This document shows, in pieces, positions 12,560 through 24,000 of a DNA stretch of 64,000 nt; the first letter of the stretch is position 1; every line of letters starts with the position of its first letter. The notes beneath the pieces were generated by a model that searched no databases, was not told the DNA's origin, and was given only the letters and a program-made list of their open reading frames with translations. The stretch spans positions 62,001 to 126,000 of the forward strand of contig JAVTVY010037342.1 in assembly GCA_036873755.1 (NCBI GenBank), read 5' to 3'. The position numbers were made by a program, and so were the translations under genes. This DNA is from Hanleya hanleyi. Its lineage: Eukaryota > Mollusca > Polyplacophora > Lepidopleurida > Hanleyidae.

Positions 12560-13510
12560 TATACAGGCCTACCCGGACCTGCGTAGCAGAATGTTGAAAA
12601 CGAACGACACACTAGTCCAGGCGGATACTCCCTCACGTATGCTTCACATTGATACCTCACCGTCGACCCAATCGGCCCACTAGTGGCCCATCTAGACCCC
12701 AAAACGTCTATTTCCATACCCTTTTCCCACAATTCCCTGTCTGCGCATGCGCAGAATGTTGACAACGGACGACACACTAGTCCAGGCAGATGCTCCTCAC
12801 GTATCCTTCACAACGATACCTCACTCGACTCCATCGGATCATTAGGGGCCCTTTCCATACCCTTTTCCCACAATTCCCTGTTTGCGCATGCGCAGAATGT
12901 TGACAACGAACGACACACTCAGCCCCTCGGATGCTCCTTCACGAATGCTTCACATTGATACCTCACTCGATCCGATCGGCCCACTAGTGGCCCATCTCGA
13001 CCTCAGAACGTCTATTTCCGTGCCCTTTCCCCACAATTTCCTGTCTGCGCATGCGCAGAATGTTGACACCGGCCGAGACACTAGTCCAGGTGGATGCTCC
13101 TTCACGAATGCTTCACATTGATACCTCACTCGACCCAATCGGCCCATTGGGCCACCTCGACCCCAAAACGTCTATTTCCATACCCTTTCTCTACTGCGCA
13201 TGCGCAGAATGACGTGGAACACCAGCCCGTTGAATACTTCCTCACGTATGCTTCACATTGATACCTCACTCGACCCAATCGGTCCACTAGCGGTCCCTAC
13301 AGATTGCCGAACATTCTCACGAAAACCCACGGGTTTAGGACTACTTTCGGTCCGCGGAGGCAGACCGCATCACCGCCAGACCGCATCACCGCGGTGGATG
13401 GGCACGCCCGATTCATCCAGACCGGAAGTGACGTCATACCTGCGCAGAACACCTTCACACACCGCCCTGCGCAACGCCCCATTTCACCTCATTCGCGCAT
13501 GCGCAGTGAA
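12560..13510. repeat. Tandem repeat block carrying NRF1-type palindromes
   Basis: Units of about 140-165 bp repeat ACACTAGTCCAGG, TTCACATTGATACCTCACTCG and CCCACAATTCCCTG. Perfect TGCGCATGCGCA palindromes lie at 12742, 12883, 13046 and 13195, with CGCGCATGCGCA at 13494; the same 12-mer also occurs at 10608 and 11514. No coding sequence; the open frames are translations of the repeat. Confidence 0.8.
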
Positions 13511-13559
13511 GCGGACTGCCTCGAAATCACGGCTATATACCAACCTGTAACCATCTCGG

Positions 13560-14090
13560 TCATCTATACGCGGTAAGACTGACCCTGGGATCGTGTGTAT
13601 CCATGTTCAGCCTACTTTCGGCAACTGCAGGAGGGAATTTCCATAAATCAATACCACGTGACTTCGTCAGCCAATCAGCTAAAGTCTACCGACGTAACCC
13701 GCCATTTCGAGTCATGTGATGATCTACTTGTTCAAAATTACAGATCCACCACACGAAAGTAATTCATACCTATATATTTTGTAAGCCCAGACAATATCTG
13801 TTTCCGAGGTATGTATAAAAACCTGTAATTTATCAGAGTTTTCGAGTCTATTCTCCGCCGGATGAAGGCCGAACAGAATCCGGTAAAACACCGGATATCG
13901 CTCCGCGATAATGGAGACACACGATTCGCAAGCCATCTTATGGATGGCGAAGTGTACGCAAATGGGCTATATACTACTATCCTTACCCAGAAACAAAGAA
14001 GAATGAATTGATGAACAATCAATTTGCAGTAGTATATTCTGTGCTTATATTTCGCAATCAAATGAATACAAAATGTATTTCTTTTAAAAA
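13560..14090. other. Non-coding flank, unassigned
   Basis: Overlapping minus-strand frames around 13724-14061 show no recognisable protein and no splice context. A GC-rich fragment near 13850-13925 contains small inverted repeats (TCCGG...CCGGA). Confidence 0.3.
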
Positions 14091-14400
14091 TGCATGAACT
14101 TGCTGTATATGAAACAGTACGGCGAATTACTTTAATTTTCTTCGTATAAAATATTGTTCTGTATGCTGTAAATTATATTCTGCAGTAAAGTAAAATAAAG
14201 CAATAAGTTATGCCAATTTTACAGTAAATGTGTTAAATGTGCTGTATTCATGCTAATAAATTTATACTGTATTTTGAAAAATATATGCAGTAACTTACTG
14301 TATACAATGTAATACAGTAAACTACTGCTTATATTACAGTATTATACTGTAGTTATATTTTGCGGTAAGTTACTGTGAAAGAAAACACTAACTTACTGCA
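14090..14400. repeat. AT-rich ACAGTA/TACTGT repeat block
   Basis: It has many alternating copies of TACTGTA, ACAGTAA and TGCAGTAA in both orientations, typical of a degenerate palindromic MITE. No coding potential. Confidence 0.5.
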
Positions 14401-14869
14401 CTTTTACATATTTCTTCAAATCGGTTTTATTTTTAGATTTCCTCATATGTTTTCTCTTATCTTTGACCAATAAAGTCATTCCCGGTGATGTCAAGCCGAG
14501 TTACTACACTTTTTAATTTTCTACCATATCCTGACCTCTGTGACATAGAAAAAGCTCTCTTTTTTAACATATATTATTAATTTAATAATTTGTTGAAAAT
14601 ATAGGTAGGCATCTACCATCCCACAGGCTAGGCAACTGCATCTATCTCAGTCCTGGGTGCCAAGAATGAAACAAGAGAATTGTAATATGTCGGATTCTTA
14701 GGCAATAGTGAGGGGTTTTTTTCCTTGTTTTCTTCTAAATTTTGACATTAACTTGAAAAAATTAGGTTAACAAGGATATTTCTTGTCATACTCAAACAAT
14801 AAGGCCTGCGGAGTAGAAAATGAAAATTATACAACACATTGTTTTTCTCAGTTCTGGAAACAGAAGTCG

Positions 14870-15009
14870 TGGTTGGTGCATTTGTTCCGGTAGAGGGCGT
14901 AACAGGTTCTTCAAATACTGAGAGCTCCCTTATGACGCTAGCTCACGTGGTTTTCCGCTGAATTCTTTCTTGCACGAAGTCGAAGAAGGGCGAAGAAAGA
15001 ACAAGCACC
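14870..15009 (+). promoter_or_regulatory. Probable promoter and 5'UTR of the FET gene
   Basis: The 140 bp before the FET start contain an ETS-like TTCCGG (14885-14890), a CACGTG E-box (14944-14949) and a purine-rich leader. No TATA box is seen, which fits a housekeeping RNA-binding protein gene. The transcription start cannot be placed from sequence alone. The ATG context is CACCATGG, a strong Kozak match. Confidence 0.45.
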
Positions 15010-18000
15010 ATGGCAGATCGTAAGTATTTTTTGTTGTGCGTTTTATTCAACAATATTTTGTTCGCTGTTAGCTTATTCTAACACTTTTAATTTGTATGAT
15101 GTTGTTTGCTGACCATGTAGGCGCCTCTGTAAGCTTGTTGGAGCATATTCAAACAAAGAAAAATTTAGTTATCTGCATGCATGCTCCGCCATTTTTGTTC
15201 CCTTGTCCTCGGGGCCCGCTAAAGTTGTTCGAATGAATATCTAAAAGTAACGTGGGAAGTTGCGTTCCGACTAGATCTTATCTGTGGATTCTCTGTTCAG
15301 TGGCGATAATTTTACGTAAATTAATTTGGGAAATCGAAATTCAACAGTTTCTTGAACAGGTCAGAGAAAAGCACTAACTGGGATAGCCTATATGTCCTCC
15401 CATATTTTCAAGCTGGGGGAGTAGTAAAGAATAGGAGCCATGTACAGCCATAGTATACCCGTGTGTGGAATGAGTCATGAATGAAATTTTCGTCAAATCC
15501 TCACAATTGCAACCGTTTATCCTCCCCGAATGATTCTTTACTACTCCCAAATTGAATAGTTGGAAAACGGTTGCAATACATCGTTGGACAGTTTGGAAAT
15601 CGGCCATGTTTCCTTCCCATAGTGCAATGCGTACCACGAGTTACTTTAGCTCACGTAATGTTGTAAGTGTAGGCGGCAGCAAGAAATGCAAAAATAAATA
15701 AATTTCCTTTATGCTTTGGCTCTTCAAACGTTTCAAAATAATTCTTTAGGTCTTTATCACTCTTTTATTCTTCTTGGCTGGTTCGGATGGGTTGCATAAA
15801 TGGATCTACAGCCGAACTATTTTGACTTTCTGTACTGGAGCGGACAGAGATTTTCTGTTGACCTCGTGAAGCATGGGCGACAACTCTTGTTGTACCCGCC
15901 CTCACACAGGCGTTTTTTGAAACTGTCCACGGATGTATTGTGAGGATTTGAGGAAAATTTCATTCAGGACTCATTCCACACATGGGTTACTATGGCTCCT
16001 ATTCTTTACTACTCCCGCATCGTATGTTTTTCGTATTGGCAACATTCAGAATTTTAGTATAGTCTATTAGACAATACGGGAGATTGAAAACTTGATTCAA
16101 TTTACTCTAAATAAGCCACATAGTAATCCAAGAAGAAGTGCATATTACGGGTCGCACTAAATACAGGCCGATACAGACTGATACTTATAAAGGACAGACC
16201 GATACTAAAAACATACAGACATACCTATATATCATAGATTACGGCCTCTAAAAGACATAATCAGGTTGGACACAAATGCACTTCGAGCTAATTTAGTCCG
16301 TTTGGGCTTATTTAGACCGATTTAGCTAAAAATCAGACACTTTATCACGCATTGGTTAGGAGATGTCCAATTTCCGCTACAAAGCACATCACCTCACTGT
16401 CACTGCGCCAAGGTCAATACATAAGATGTTCATCAGCGAAACAATCACCCTTGTTCATCATTGCGTTCTTCTGATATCACATATTAAAATATGCTAATCC
16501 TGCACATCCAACATCATTAGGCCTCTGTTAATTAATCTTTAGCTTCTCATGACCCGCCCGCATGTTTTTTGTCGTAACAATAATTACGCATTGTTTTAAT
16601 TATTTGGCATTTTTTGCTGCAAAAAAAAAAAATGTGCAGAAAAAGTCAGCGGTCGAAATAACGCATGCCTACCTGCCGCCGGCAAGTGAATTTTTCCGTC
16701 GACAGGTTGCAAAAAAATCTGCCTGTCGCATGCGGCAAGTAGGATTTCGTCCAACAAAAACGATAAAATGCGATCAATTTTCGTAAATACCTTTTTGAAG
16801 ACTAGATCTATCTGAAGGAATGGACAATCCAAGAAATAATCCATTGAAAATTTATTTCAAGCCGATCTTTGGCCATTGTTGTTGGTGTTCTCTGTCAACA
16901 TTTCCCGCGACAAGTTACTTCCGGTTGCGCGTCAAGTCTTGCGCGGCAGTCCGGTGCATGCAAAAGTCGGACCTGTTGCATGCAAAAGTCGGACCTGTTA
17001 CGAAACGGAATTGGACTGTTTTTTTCAGTTCGTTTCGATGGTAAATAATATTGTTGGCTTCTTTTCTTGGACTTCTGTTCACAAGCTGATGTTTTTGTAT
17101 GCAGACATTTCAGTAATTGATAATTCAAATGGGACTCTGGTGGTTGATTCTAATTTATTGGAAGCAGTAATTTTACAAGGGGAGACTATTGATAAATATA
17201 ACTAAATTTTGTTGGGATACTGGTTAACTCCCCTCAAATGTTGCTTCTTTAAAAAGGGTGTTACTTGGAATATAAATTCTATGATATAATATCACAGGTG
17301 CCGTTTAAATTTCCCATGATTTAGTCAACAAGAAAGCTTTTTGCAGTTCTAATTGCAGAAATTAGGGAAATAGTTGTCCTTGACATATCAAAGTTGACAT
17401 AAACTTTCCATTGGTGCTCGAAGTTTACCGCATACATAACTTCTTTTTTATTGCAATGTCTTAATGCAGCCAAATAATTAATAATTAATAATTACAGCAT
17501 TCAGCATCATCATAATTTCCTCCCAAGGTCATGAGAAGCTAAAGATTAATTAACAGAGGCCTTATCTCACTTCATGTCTTCTTCTCGTCTCTGTACATCT
17601 CTCCATGCGTCTTCCAACGTAATAAAAATGGACGTCTAACTCTCGATCAAACTCGCACAATGTCACGTGAGAGTGATATTTCCGAATATGGATTTATAAT
17701 TTCTCGGCATGTATGGTGGGTCTGACTAGACATATAAATCAAACTTAAGCTAGGCCAATTACTGACGGTGCCAGAAATTACAGGAGACCACCAGAACTTG
17801 AAGATGAAGCAAAAGTGAAAGCTGAAAAATGTCCTACAATCCTCAGAAATGCTATATTTTATTTCTTCATTTTTAGCTCATCTGGGCCGAAGGCCCGATG
17901 GGCTTATGTCATGGCCTGACTGTCCGTCGTCCGTCGTCCGTAAACATCTTCTTCTCTGAAACCGCTTGGCCGATTAAGCTGAAACTTGGCATGCATGTTC

Positions 18001-21000
18001 CCCCCAATGAGTACACCAGAATTTGTTCATGCCGTGTCGATACGATTTTAAATATGAATTTGCCATTAAAACATTGTTATCGCGATTTCTCAGGAACTAC
18101 TGCATAGATCTTTCTCAAATTTGGTACACAGGTTCCCCTTGGGGTCTAGTTGTGCAAGATACCTGTTGTGGTCTGATTCACAAATCCAATATGGCCACCA
18201 GGTGGCCATCTTGGATTTCCCCATGAAACATTGTTATTGCAATTTCTCAGGAACTACTTTGTGGATCTTCCTCAAATTTGGCACACAGGTTCCCCTTGGG
18301 GTCTAGTTGTGCAAGATACCTTTTCTGCTCTGATTCGAACATCCAATATGGCCACCAGGCGGCCATCTTGGATTTCGAGATGAAACATTGTTATCTCGAT
18401 TTCTCAGGAAGTGCTGTATGGATCTTTCTCAAATTTGGTACAGAGGTTCCCCTTGGGGTCTAGTTGTGCAAGATACAATTTGTGGTCTGATTGAAAAATC
18501 CAATATGGCCACCAGGCAGCCATCTTGAATTTGCCAGTGAAATCTTGTCATCATTATTTTTCGTTAACTACTGCATGGATCTTTCTCAAATTTGGTACAC
18601 AGGTTCCTCTTGGGGGTCTAGTTGTGCAAGATACCTTTTCTGCTCTGATTCGAACATCCAATATGGCCACCAGGCGGCCATCTTGGATTTCCCTATGAAA
18701 CTTCGTTATCATGATTTACCAGGAAGAACCGCATGGATCTTTCTCAAATTTGATACACAGGTTCCCCTTGGGGTCTAGTTGCGCAAGATACAATTTGCGG
18801 TCTGATTGAAAAATCCAATATGACCACCAGGCGGCCATCTTGGATTTCCAGATGAAACATTATCGCGATTTCTCAGGAACTATTGCATGGATCGTTCTCA
18901 AATTTGGTACAGAGGTTCCCCTTGGGGTCTAGTTGCGCAAGATACAATTTGTGGTCTGATTGAAAAATCCAATATGGCCACCGGGCGGCCATCTTGGATT
19001 TCTAGATGAAACATTATCGTGATTTCTCAGGAACTACTGCATGGATCTTTCTCAAATTTGGTACAGAGGTTGCCCTTGGGGTCTAGCTGTGCAGGATAAC
19101 ATATATGGTCTGATTGAAAAATCCAATATGGCCACCAGGTGGCCATCTTGGATTTCCCCATGAAATTTTGTTATCGTAAATTCTTAGGATATTGCTGCAT
19201 GGATGTTGATACACAGGTTCCCCTTGTGGTCCAGTTGTGCAAGATACCTTTTTTTGGTTCAGTTCGAAAATCCAATATTGCCGCATCTTGAATTTCCCAT
19301 GAAACTTTATCATAAAATCTCAGGAAATAACTGCATGGATCATTTTATAGTGTTCAGGGGGGACAACACAAGTTAGAAACTCATCTATTGCAGTTCTTTA
19401 GTAAGGATTTGTGGGGTAGCCGTGTTAGTCTATTAAACTAGTAGATAGACGGGAACGTAACACCATTTGAGACTAACTATATTTATTCTACACCTGAGGA
19501 AGCAGATTTATCTGCGAAAGCTCGTGTAGAATAAATATAGTTAGTCTCAAATGGTGTTACGTTCCCGTCTATCTACTAGTTCTTTAGTAAAAATTTCTCA
19601 CAGCTACTTTCTCCAGTTACAGACAGATGACCTACAGTGCCGTGGCACTATCTTTTACATCTTCGCAGACAGATGGGGGTATGTCTTGGTTAGGCCATAC
19701 CTCACCAGAGATTACTTTCATTGGAAAAATGTCCTATTGCCATCGTAACAACCCAGTCGCACATATTTCGTACTCGACATGTCTCCCCCTGGTGCATATA
19801 CCCACAAAATATTGGAATCGTACATGTAGGTTAAAAACTGTCCAATGTACTGTCCGGACACGAAGTGGACAGACGGACGAACGACTGCAATCACATAATA
19901 AAAATTGGTTCTGGTTATTGCTTATACAGCTTTACTGACAATCACACATTATATTTTGGTATAATTGCCTTCATTCCATAACCTCCAATTACAATCATGA
20001 ATTTGCAGCTTGACCTCCTGTGAAATCGACTATGTTGCCATTTTGTTCAGGGGAGACAACGCAAGTTAGAAACTCATCTATTGCAGTTCTTCAGTAAAAA
20101 TTTCTTGCAGCCACTTTCTCCAGTTATAGCCAGATGAGCGCTACAGTGCCGTGGCACTATCTTTACCTCCACGCCTTAAGTTTGATATATATGTTCAGTG
20201 AGACCCACCATACATGCCGAGAAATTATAAATCCATATTCGGAAATATCACGCTCACGTGACATTGTGCGAGTTTGATCGAGAGTTAGACGTCCATTTTT
20301 ATTACGTTGGAAGACGCATGGAGAGATGTACAGAGACGAGAAGACATGAAGTGAGATAATGATGTTGGATGTGCAGGATTAGCATATTTTAATATGTGAT
20401 ATCAGAACGCAATGATGAACAAGGGTGATTGTTTCGCTGATGAACATCTTATGTATTGACCTTGGCGCAGTGACAGTGAGGTGATGCGCTTTGTAGCGGA
20501 AATTGGACATCTCCTAACCAATGCGTGATAAAGTGTCTGATTTTTAGCTAAATCGGTCTAAATAAGCCCAAACGGACTAAATTAGCTCGAAGTGCATTTG
20601 TGTCCAACCTGATAATTGGTACTTTGTAGTATTTTCTCATGAAAACAAGCTGTTGAAAGAGTGAAATACTCCACTTCCCATTGGGTCCTCTGGGGAGCAG
20701 CACGCTGCACACCAACGATTCGCCTGCCGGGGTCGCCCAGTACCTTCCGACTCGTGGACCAGTTCGGCTCCTGTGTTTCTGTACGAGCAGTAGATACTGT
20801 GATAGATTCCACAAATCAAAGCAAAGAGCTAGCTTAAATTTCGTGAGCAGCAGTGATACCATTATTAGGAGGTTATTACACAACGTTGAGAGCCCAGTAT
20901 ATTGTATGAAATTTATTATTTATGAAATTTATTCACGAAATGACAAATTACGGTGCAACATGGCAGTAAAAATGTACGAAGATCTAATTATGAATGAATT

Positions 21001-24000
21001 ATTCTTAACGTTGACGCACACATTTCATCTAATCTGTATTACATTAGACCATATACATTTCAAACTTAAAATGAGTGGAGAATGGCGTAGCACCAAGCCA
21101 GCAGCTGATTGTGATACCGTTTTGCACTATAACTGGTTTTTATGAGAAAATCCTATGAAGTACCAATTATGTATTCTAGAAGTCTTAATCTGTGATATGT
21201 ATGTAAGTATCGGTCTGTATGTTTTTAGTATCGGTTTGTCCTCTATACGTATCGGTCTGTATTGGCCTGTATCCGTCTGTAATTAGGGTGCCTGCGTATT
21301 GCCACATATTCATACTAGGTGCAAGACCGAAGTGCAGGTTCACGCACATGCCATTTATTCCGAGTCAGAAATGCCGCCATCTCGGGGATGCTTATACTTG
21401 CGATAAAATGCTAAAATTGTTCTAACAACATTATTGTGCGAATTCCTTGAACTGTTGAACCATTACTCGGACGTAATACCCTGACATTGCTGGCTCTCCT
21501 GAAAACCTGAACCTATGCGATAATGCGGTACTTCTGGGATTACGATGTGGCTTATTTAAACTGAAGATACAATTGGAGAATAGCTGTCAGCCTATTGATT
21601 TTAGAGGTCAATAGTTCAAACGTACAGGGTCACGTGAGCGGGAAAATCGACAAGAAAAGAGGAAAATCTGTTTCAGTTTATGAATTTGGACGGAACATTG
21701 CTTTACAGGAGCAAAGAAGCAAGTCCTGAATCAGAGTTGGTTCAAAACCTTTGCCTACTCTGCCCATGCGCAGAGAATAAGCCTATTTATTTTGAGGTCA
21801 AATGGTCAGATAAAGGTTAAGGTCACCTGTACTGTCTGGGCTGATCAGTGTCCAGGGTAGTAGGAACTGTGAGCACTCGCGTTTCTGGCACACGTACACA
21901 CCATTGTGATATGACTGAAACAAGGTCGAAAAAGACGTTGAAGCTTACTACTGTTGGATTTGAGGTCAAATGTCACATTTTTGATTAAATTTGATCTTTT
22001 TGCCCCTCGGGCAAAAAATTTCATGCTTGATTTTATGTTGAATAACTATTGGTATTTTCTCGACTAACTTGTTTCTGTATCTGCACTCGCATCTTGTTCT
22101 TGATCAATTCCTGATATAATTTTGAACCCATTTGCAGGTTTGAGAATACCCAAATGAAGTAAATTTTTAAAAGAATTGCTTTTTTTTGCTGATACATCAC
22201 ATGAATTGTCCAGCGTATTGCCTAATATCTTGTTTCACAATTTTCTTTCAGAATATGCTGGTTACAGTTCTGGTGCTGTTGGTGCACAACCCAGGTAAAC
22301 AAAACAAAATGATCAAACAAAGAATTTCCTAGTCTTGCGGTACATAAGCTGCTGTTGGCATTTTGTACGGGTAATCTTGTCAAGCTTGTGATAATGTGAC
22401 AATTTTCTATTTCACCACAATCCTTTGAAAGTGAATTTGTAAGATACTTTGTTTTGTGGTTCATCATTTTGTTTACTTGAAAAAAAATCGGCAACAGTGG
22501 AGTGAAGTTGGTAATTCTACTTTAGGCATTGCATCTATTTAGGCAAGTCTTCTGCACAGTAATCCGCTTCAGCCATTATAACCTGTTTAAATTGGGTCAA
22601 CATTCTGATGAGGTAGAACTGAAACCTTATTACGTGAAATTGTACATTTATCCATGTCTTGAATTGTCTTTGCAGCTACAACTATTCCAGTTATTCTACA
22701 GCAGATAACAGTGCTGCTTATTCACAAACAGGAACATACGCACAGCAGGTAAGATAGTGAGCTCTATTTTTATCCATCAACCTTCATCGGCTACATAATG
22801 TCAACTGGGCTCTTCAGTTGTCAAGAAATGGATAATGATTACTTCCCAATCTGTAATTGAAGCACGCATTATTACATGCCGTTTTCTTGTTGCATTAAAT
22901 CCCTTAAATCTTGGACTCCTAAGCAGTGAAGCAATATCTTAGAGAACACAATGAAGGCCAAACAACTGTTAAATTGTCTTTATCAATCATGCAAGGGAGC
23001 TATACATGTCTGTAACCTAATTTTTTTTGCAGCCTGCAGCTTCAGCGTATGGACAGACTGGTTACAGCCAGTATGGCCAGGCCGGCTACACACAGGCAAC
23101 ACCACAGACCGCTCAACAAACCACATATGATCAGAGTGCCTATGGGCAGACAAGTAAGTACACCTAATGGACGGGGCTTGGCCTGGATTCTCTACATGCG
23201 CCAATACTGCACAATACTCCTTCCTAAAGTCTCCCTTCAAATTTTATCTTGGAGTCCGACCAATGACTGGAGCCCTTACAACTGACTCAAGATAAATGAA
23301 AGTACTGCCCTCATACAGAAATACTCCGCCACTACCAGGCTGTAGCCAGAAGATTGTCACTAAAGCAGATTATAGGTTAATAATACCATCATAGCTCTCA
23401 GATATTGTTTTCCAGTGTTTTCTTGTTTTTCCCTCGTATTCCCCAAGCCAGTGTTTTTCCAGATTTATAGAAAAGGAAGAGATGTGTGAGTTGGCGGGTA
23501 CACAATCCACAGGCCAAACTCTTGCAATGATCAGTGAAAAGTATAACGAGCCTGTGTAATTGTTTTCTTCAGCCTCCACATCTCCCCAGGCAGCTTATGG
23601 ACAGTATGGCCAGCAAAGCTACACCCAGGCTACAGACAATTCGGGCTACGGTCAGTCTGCCTCCTATTCTACAGCAGGTAGTCCAGCTAATATGTGGTGA
23701 CTTATCCACCCAATGCGTTGATGTGTGTAGCACATACCGATCGTTCTTGTCGGTTGTTGGTGTTGTGATTGGTAGCTTGTAGTTAAATTGTTGAATCTCG
23801 GCAGATATGTCCAATTTGCAGCCTGCAGTGAGACCTGTCTGGTTCAAGCATGCACATGTACAGATGGGTTGCTTTGTTACTGATGAATGGAGAGGTCACC
23901 CTAGATGTTGTATGTTCAGGGTTCATATGCCACGCCTCCTGAAAATTCTTGGAAACTCCTGTAATTTGAATTCCATCCTGAACCAGTACTTGAAAGTTCT

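Larger units (their letters stand above)
8940..12560. repeat. Large imperfect palindrome (about 1 kb arms, 1.5 kb spacer)
   Basis: The left arm, about 8940-9968, is repeated in reverse complement at about 11453-12470; pairs such as 9226/12185 and 9000/12410 place the axis near 10705. Each arm contains four or more 172-184 bp subunits beginning GGGAAGGGTCCCGGAGCGAA (8971, 9143, 9316, 9500 on the left). An extra subunit extends the right arm to about 12560. The spacer holds ACTC microsatellites and 176 bp tandem repeats. No coding sequence. A foldback-type transposon or a rearranged satellite are both possible. Confidence 0.75.
16150..21291. mobile_element. Large TIR element (about 560 bp arms) interrupted by other insertions
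   Basis: The left arm is 16150-16519 plus 17562-17756; the right arm is 20171-20611 plus about 21169-21291. With the insertions removed the two arms are inverted copies of about 563-565 bp. They share GATACAGACYGATAC motifs at the tips and CTTTATCACGCATTGGTTAG, CACTGCGCCAAGGTCAATAC and GCATGTATGGTGGGTCTSAC inside. The core between the arms contains tandem arrays instead of a transposase. The whole structure lies in FET intron 1. Exact tips and target duplication are uncertain. Confidence 0.7.

Noticed and set aside
13724..14061. Overlapping minus-strand frames as a gene
   Set aside because: Two frames are open over the same AT-rich sequence and neither shows a recognisable motif or splice site.
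18023..18778. Frames repeating [16 protein letters not shown]
   Set aside because: They are a period-157 repeat with no start context and no conserved domain. Also rejected as CRISPR: the units are 150 bp and there are no short repeats with unique spacers.
20681..21145. 154-codon frame inside the 556 bp TIR element as a transposase
   Set aside because: No catalytic motif or recognisable domain, and the frame extends across the element's near-whole length with low-complexity AT-rich codons.
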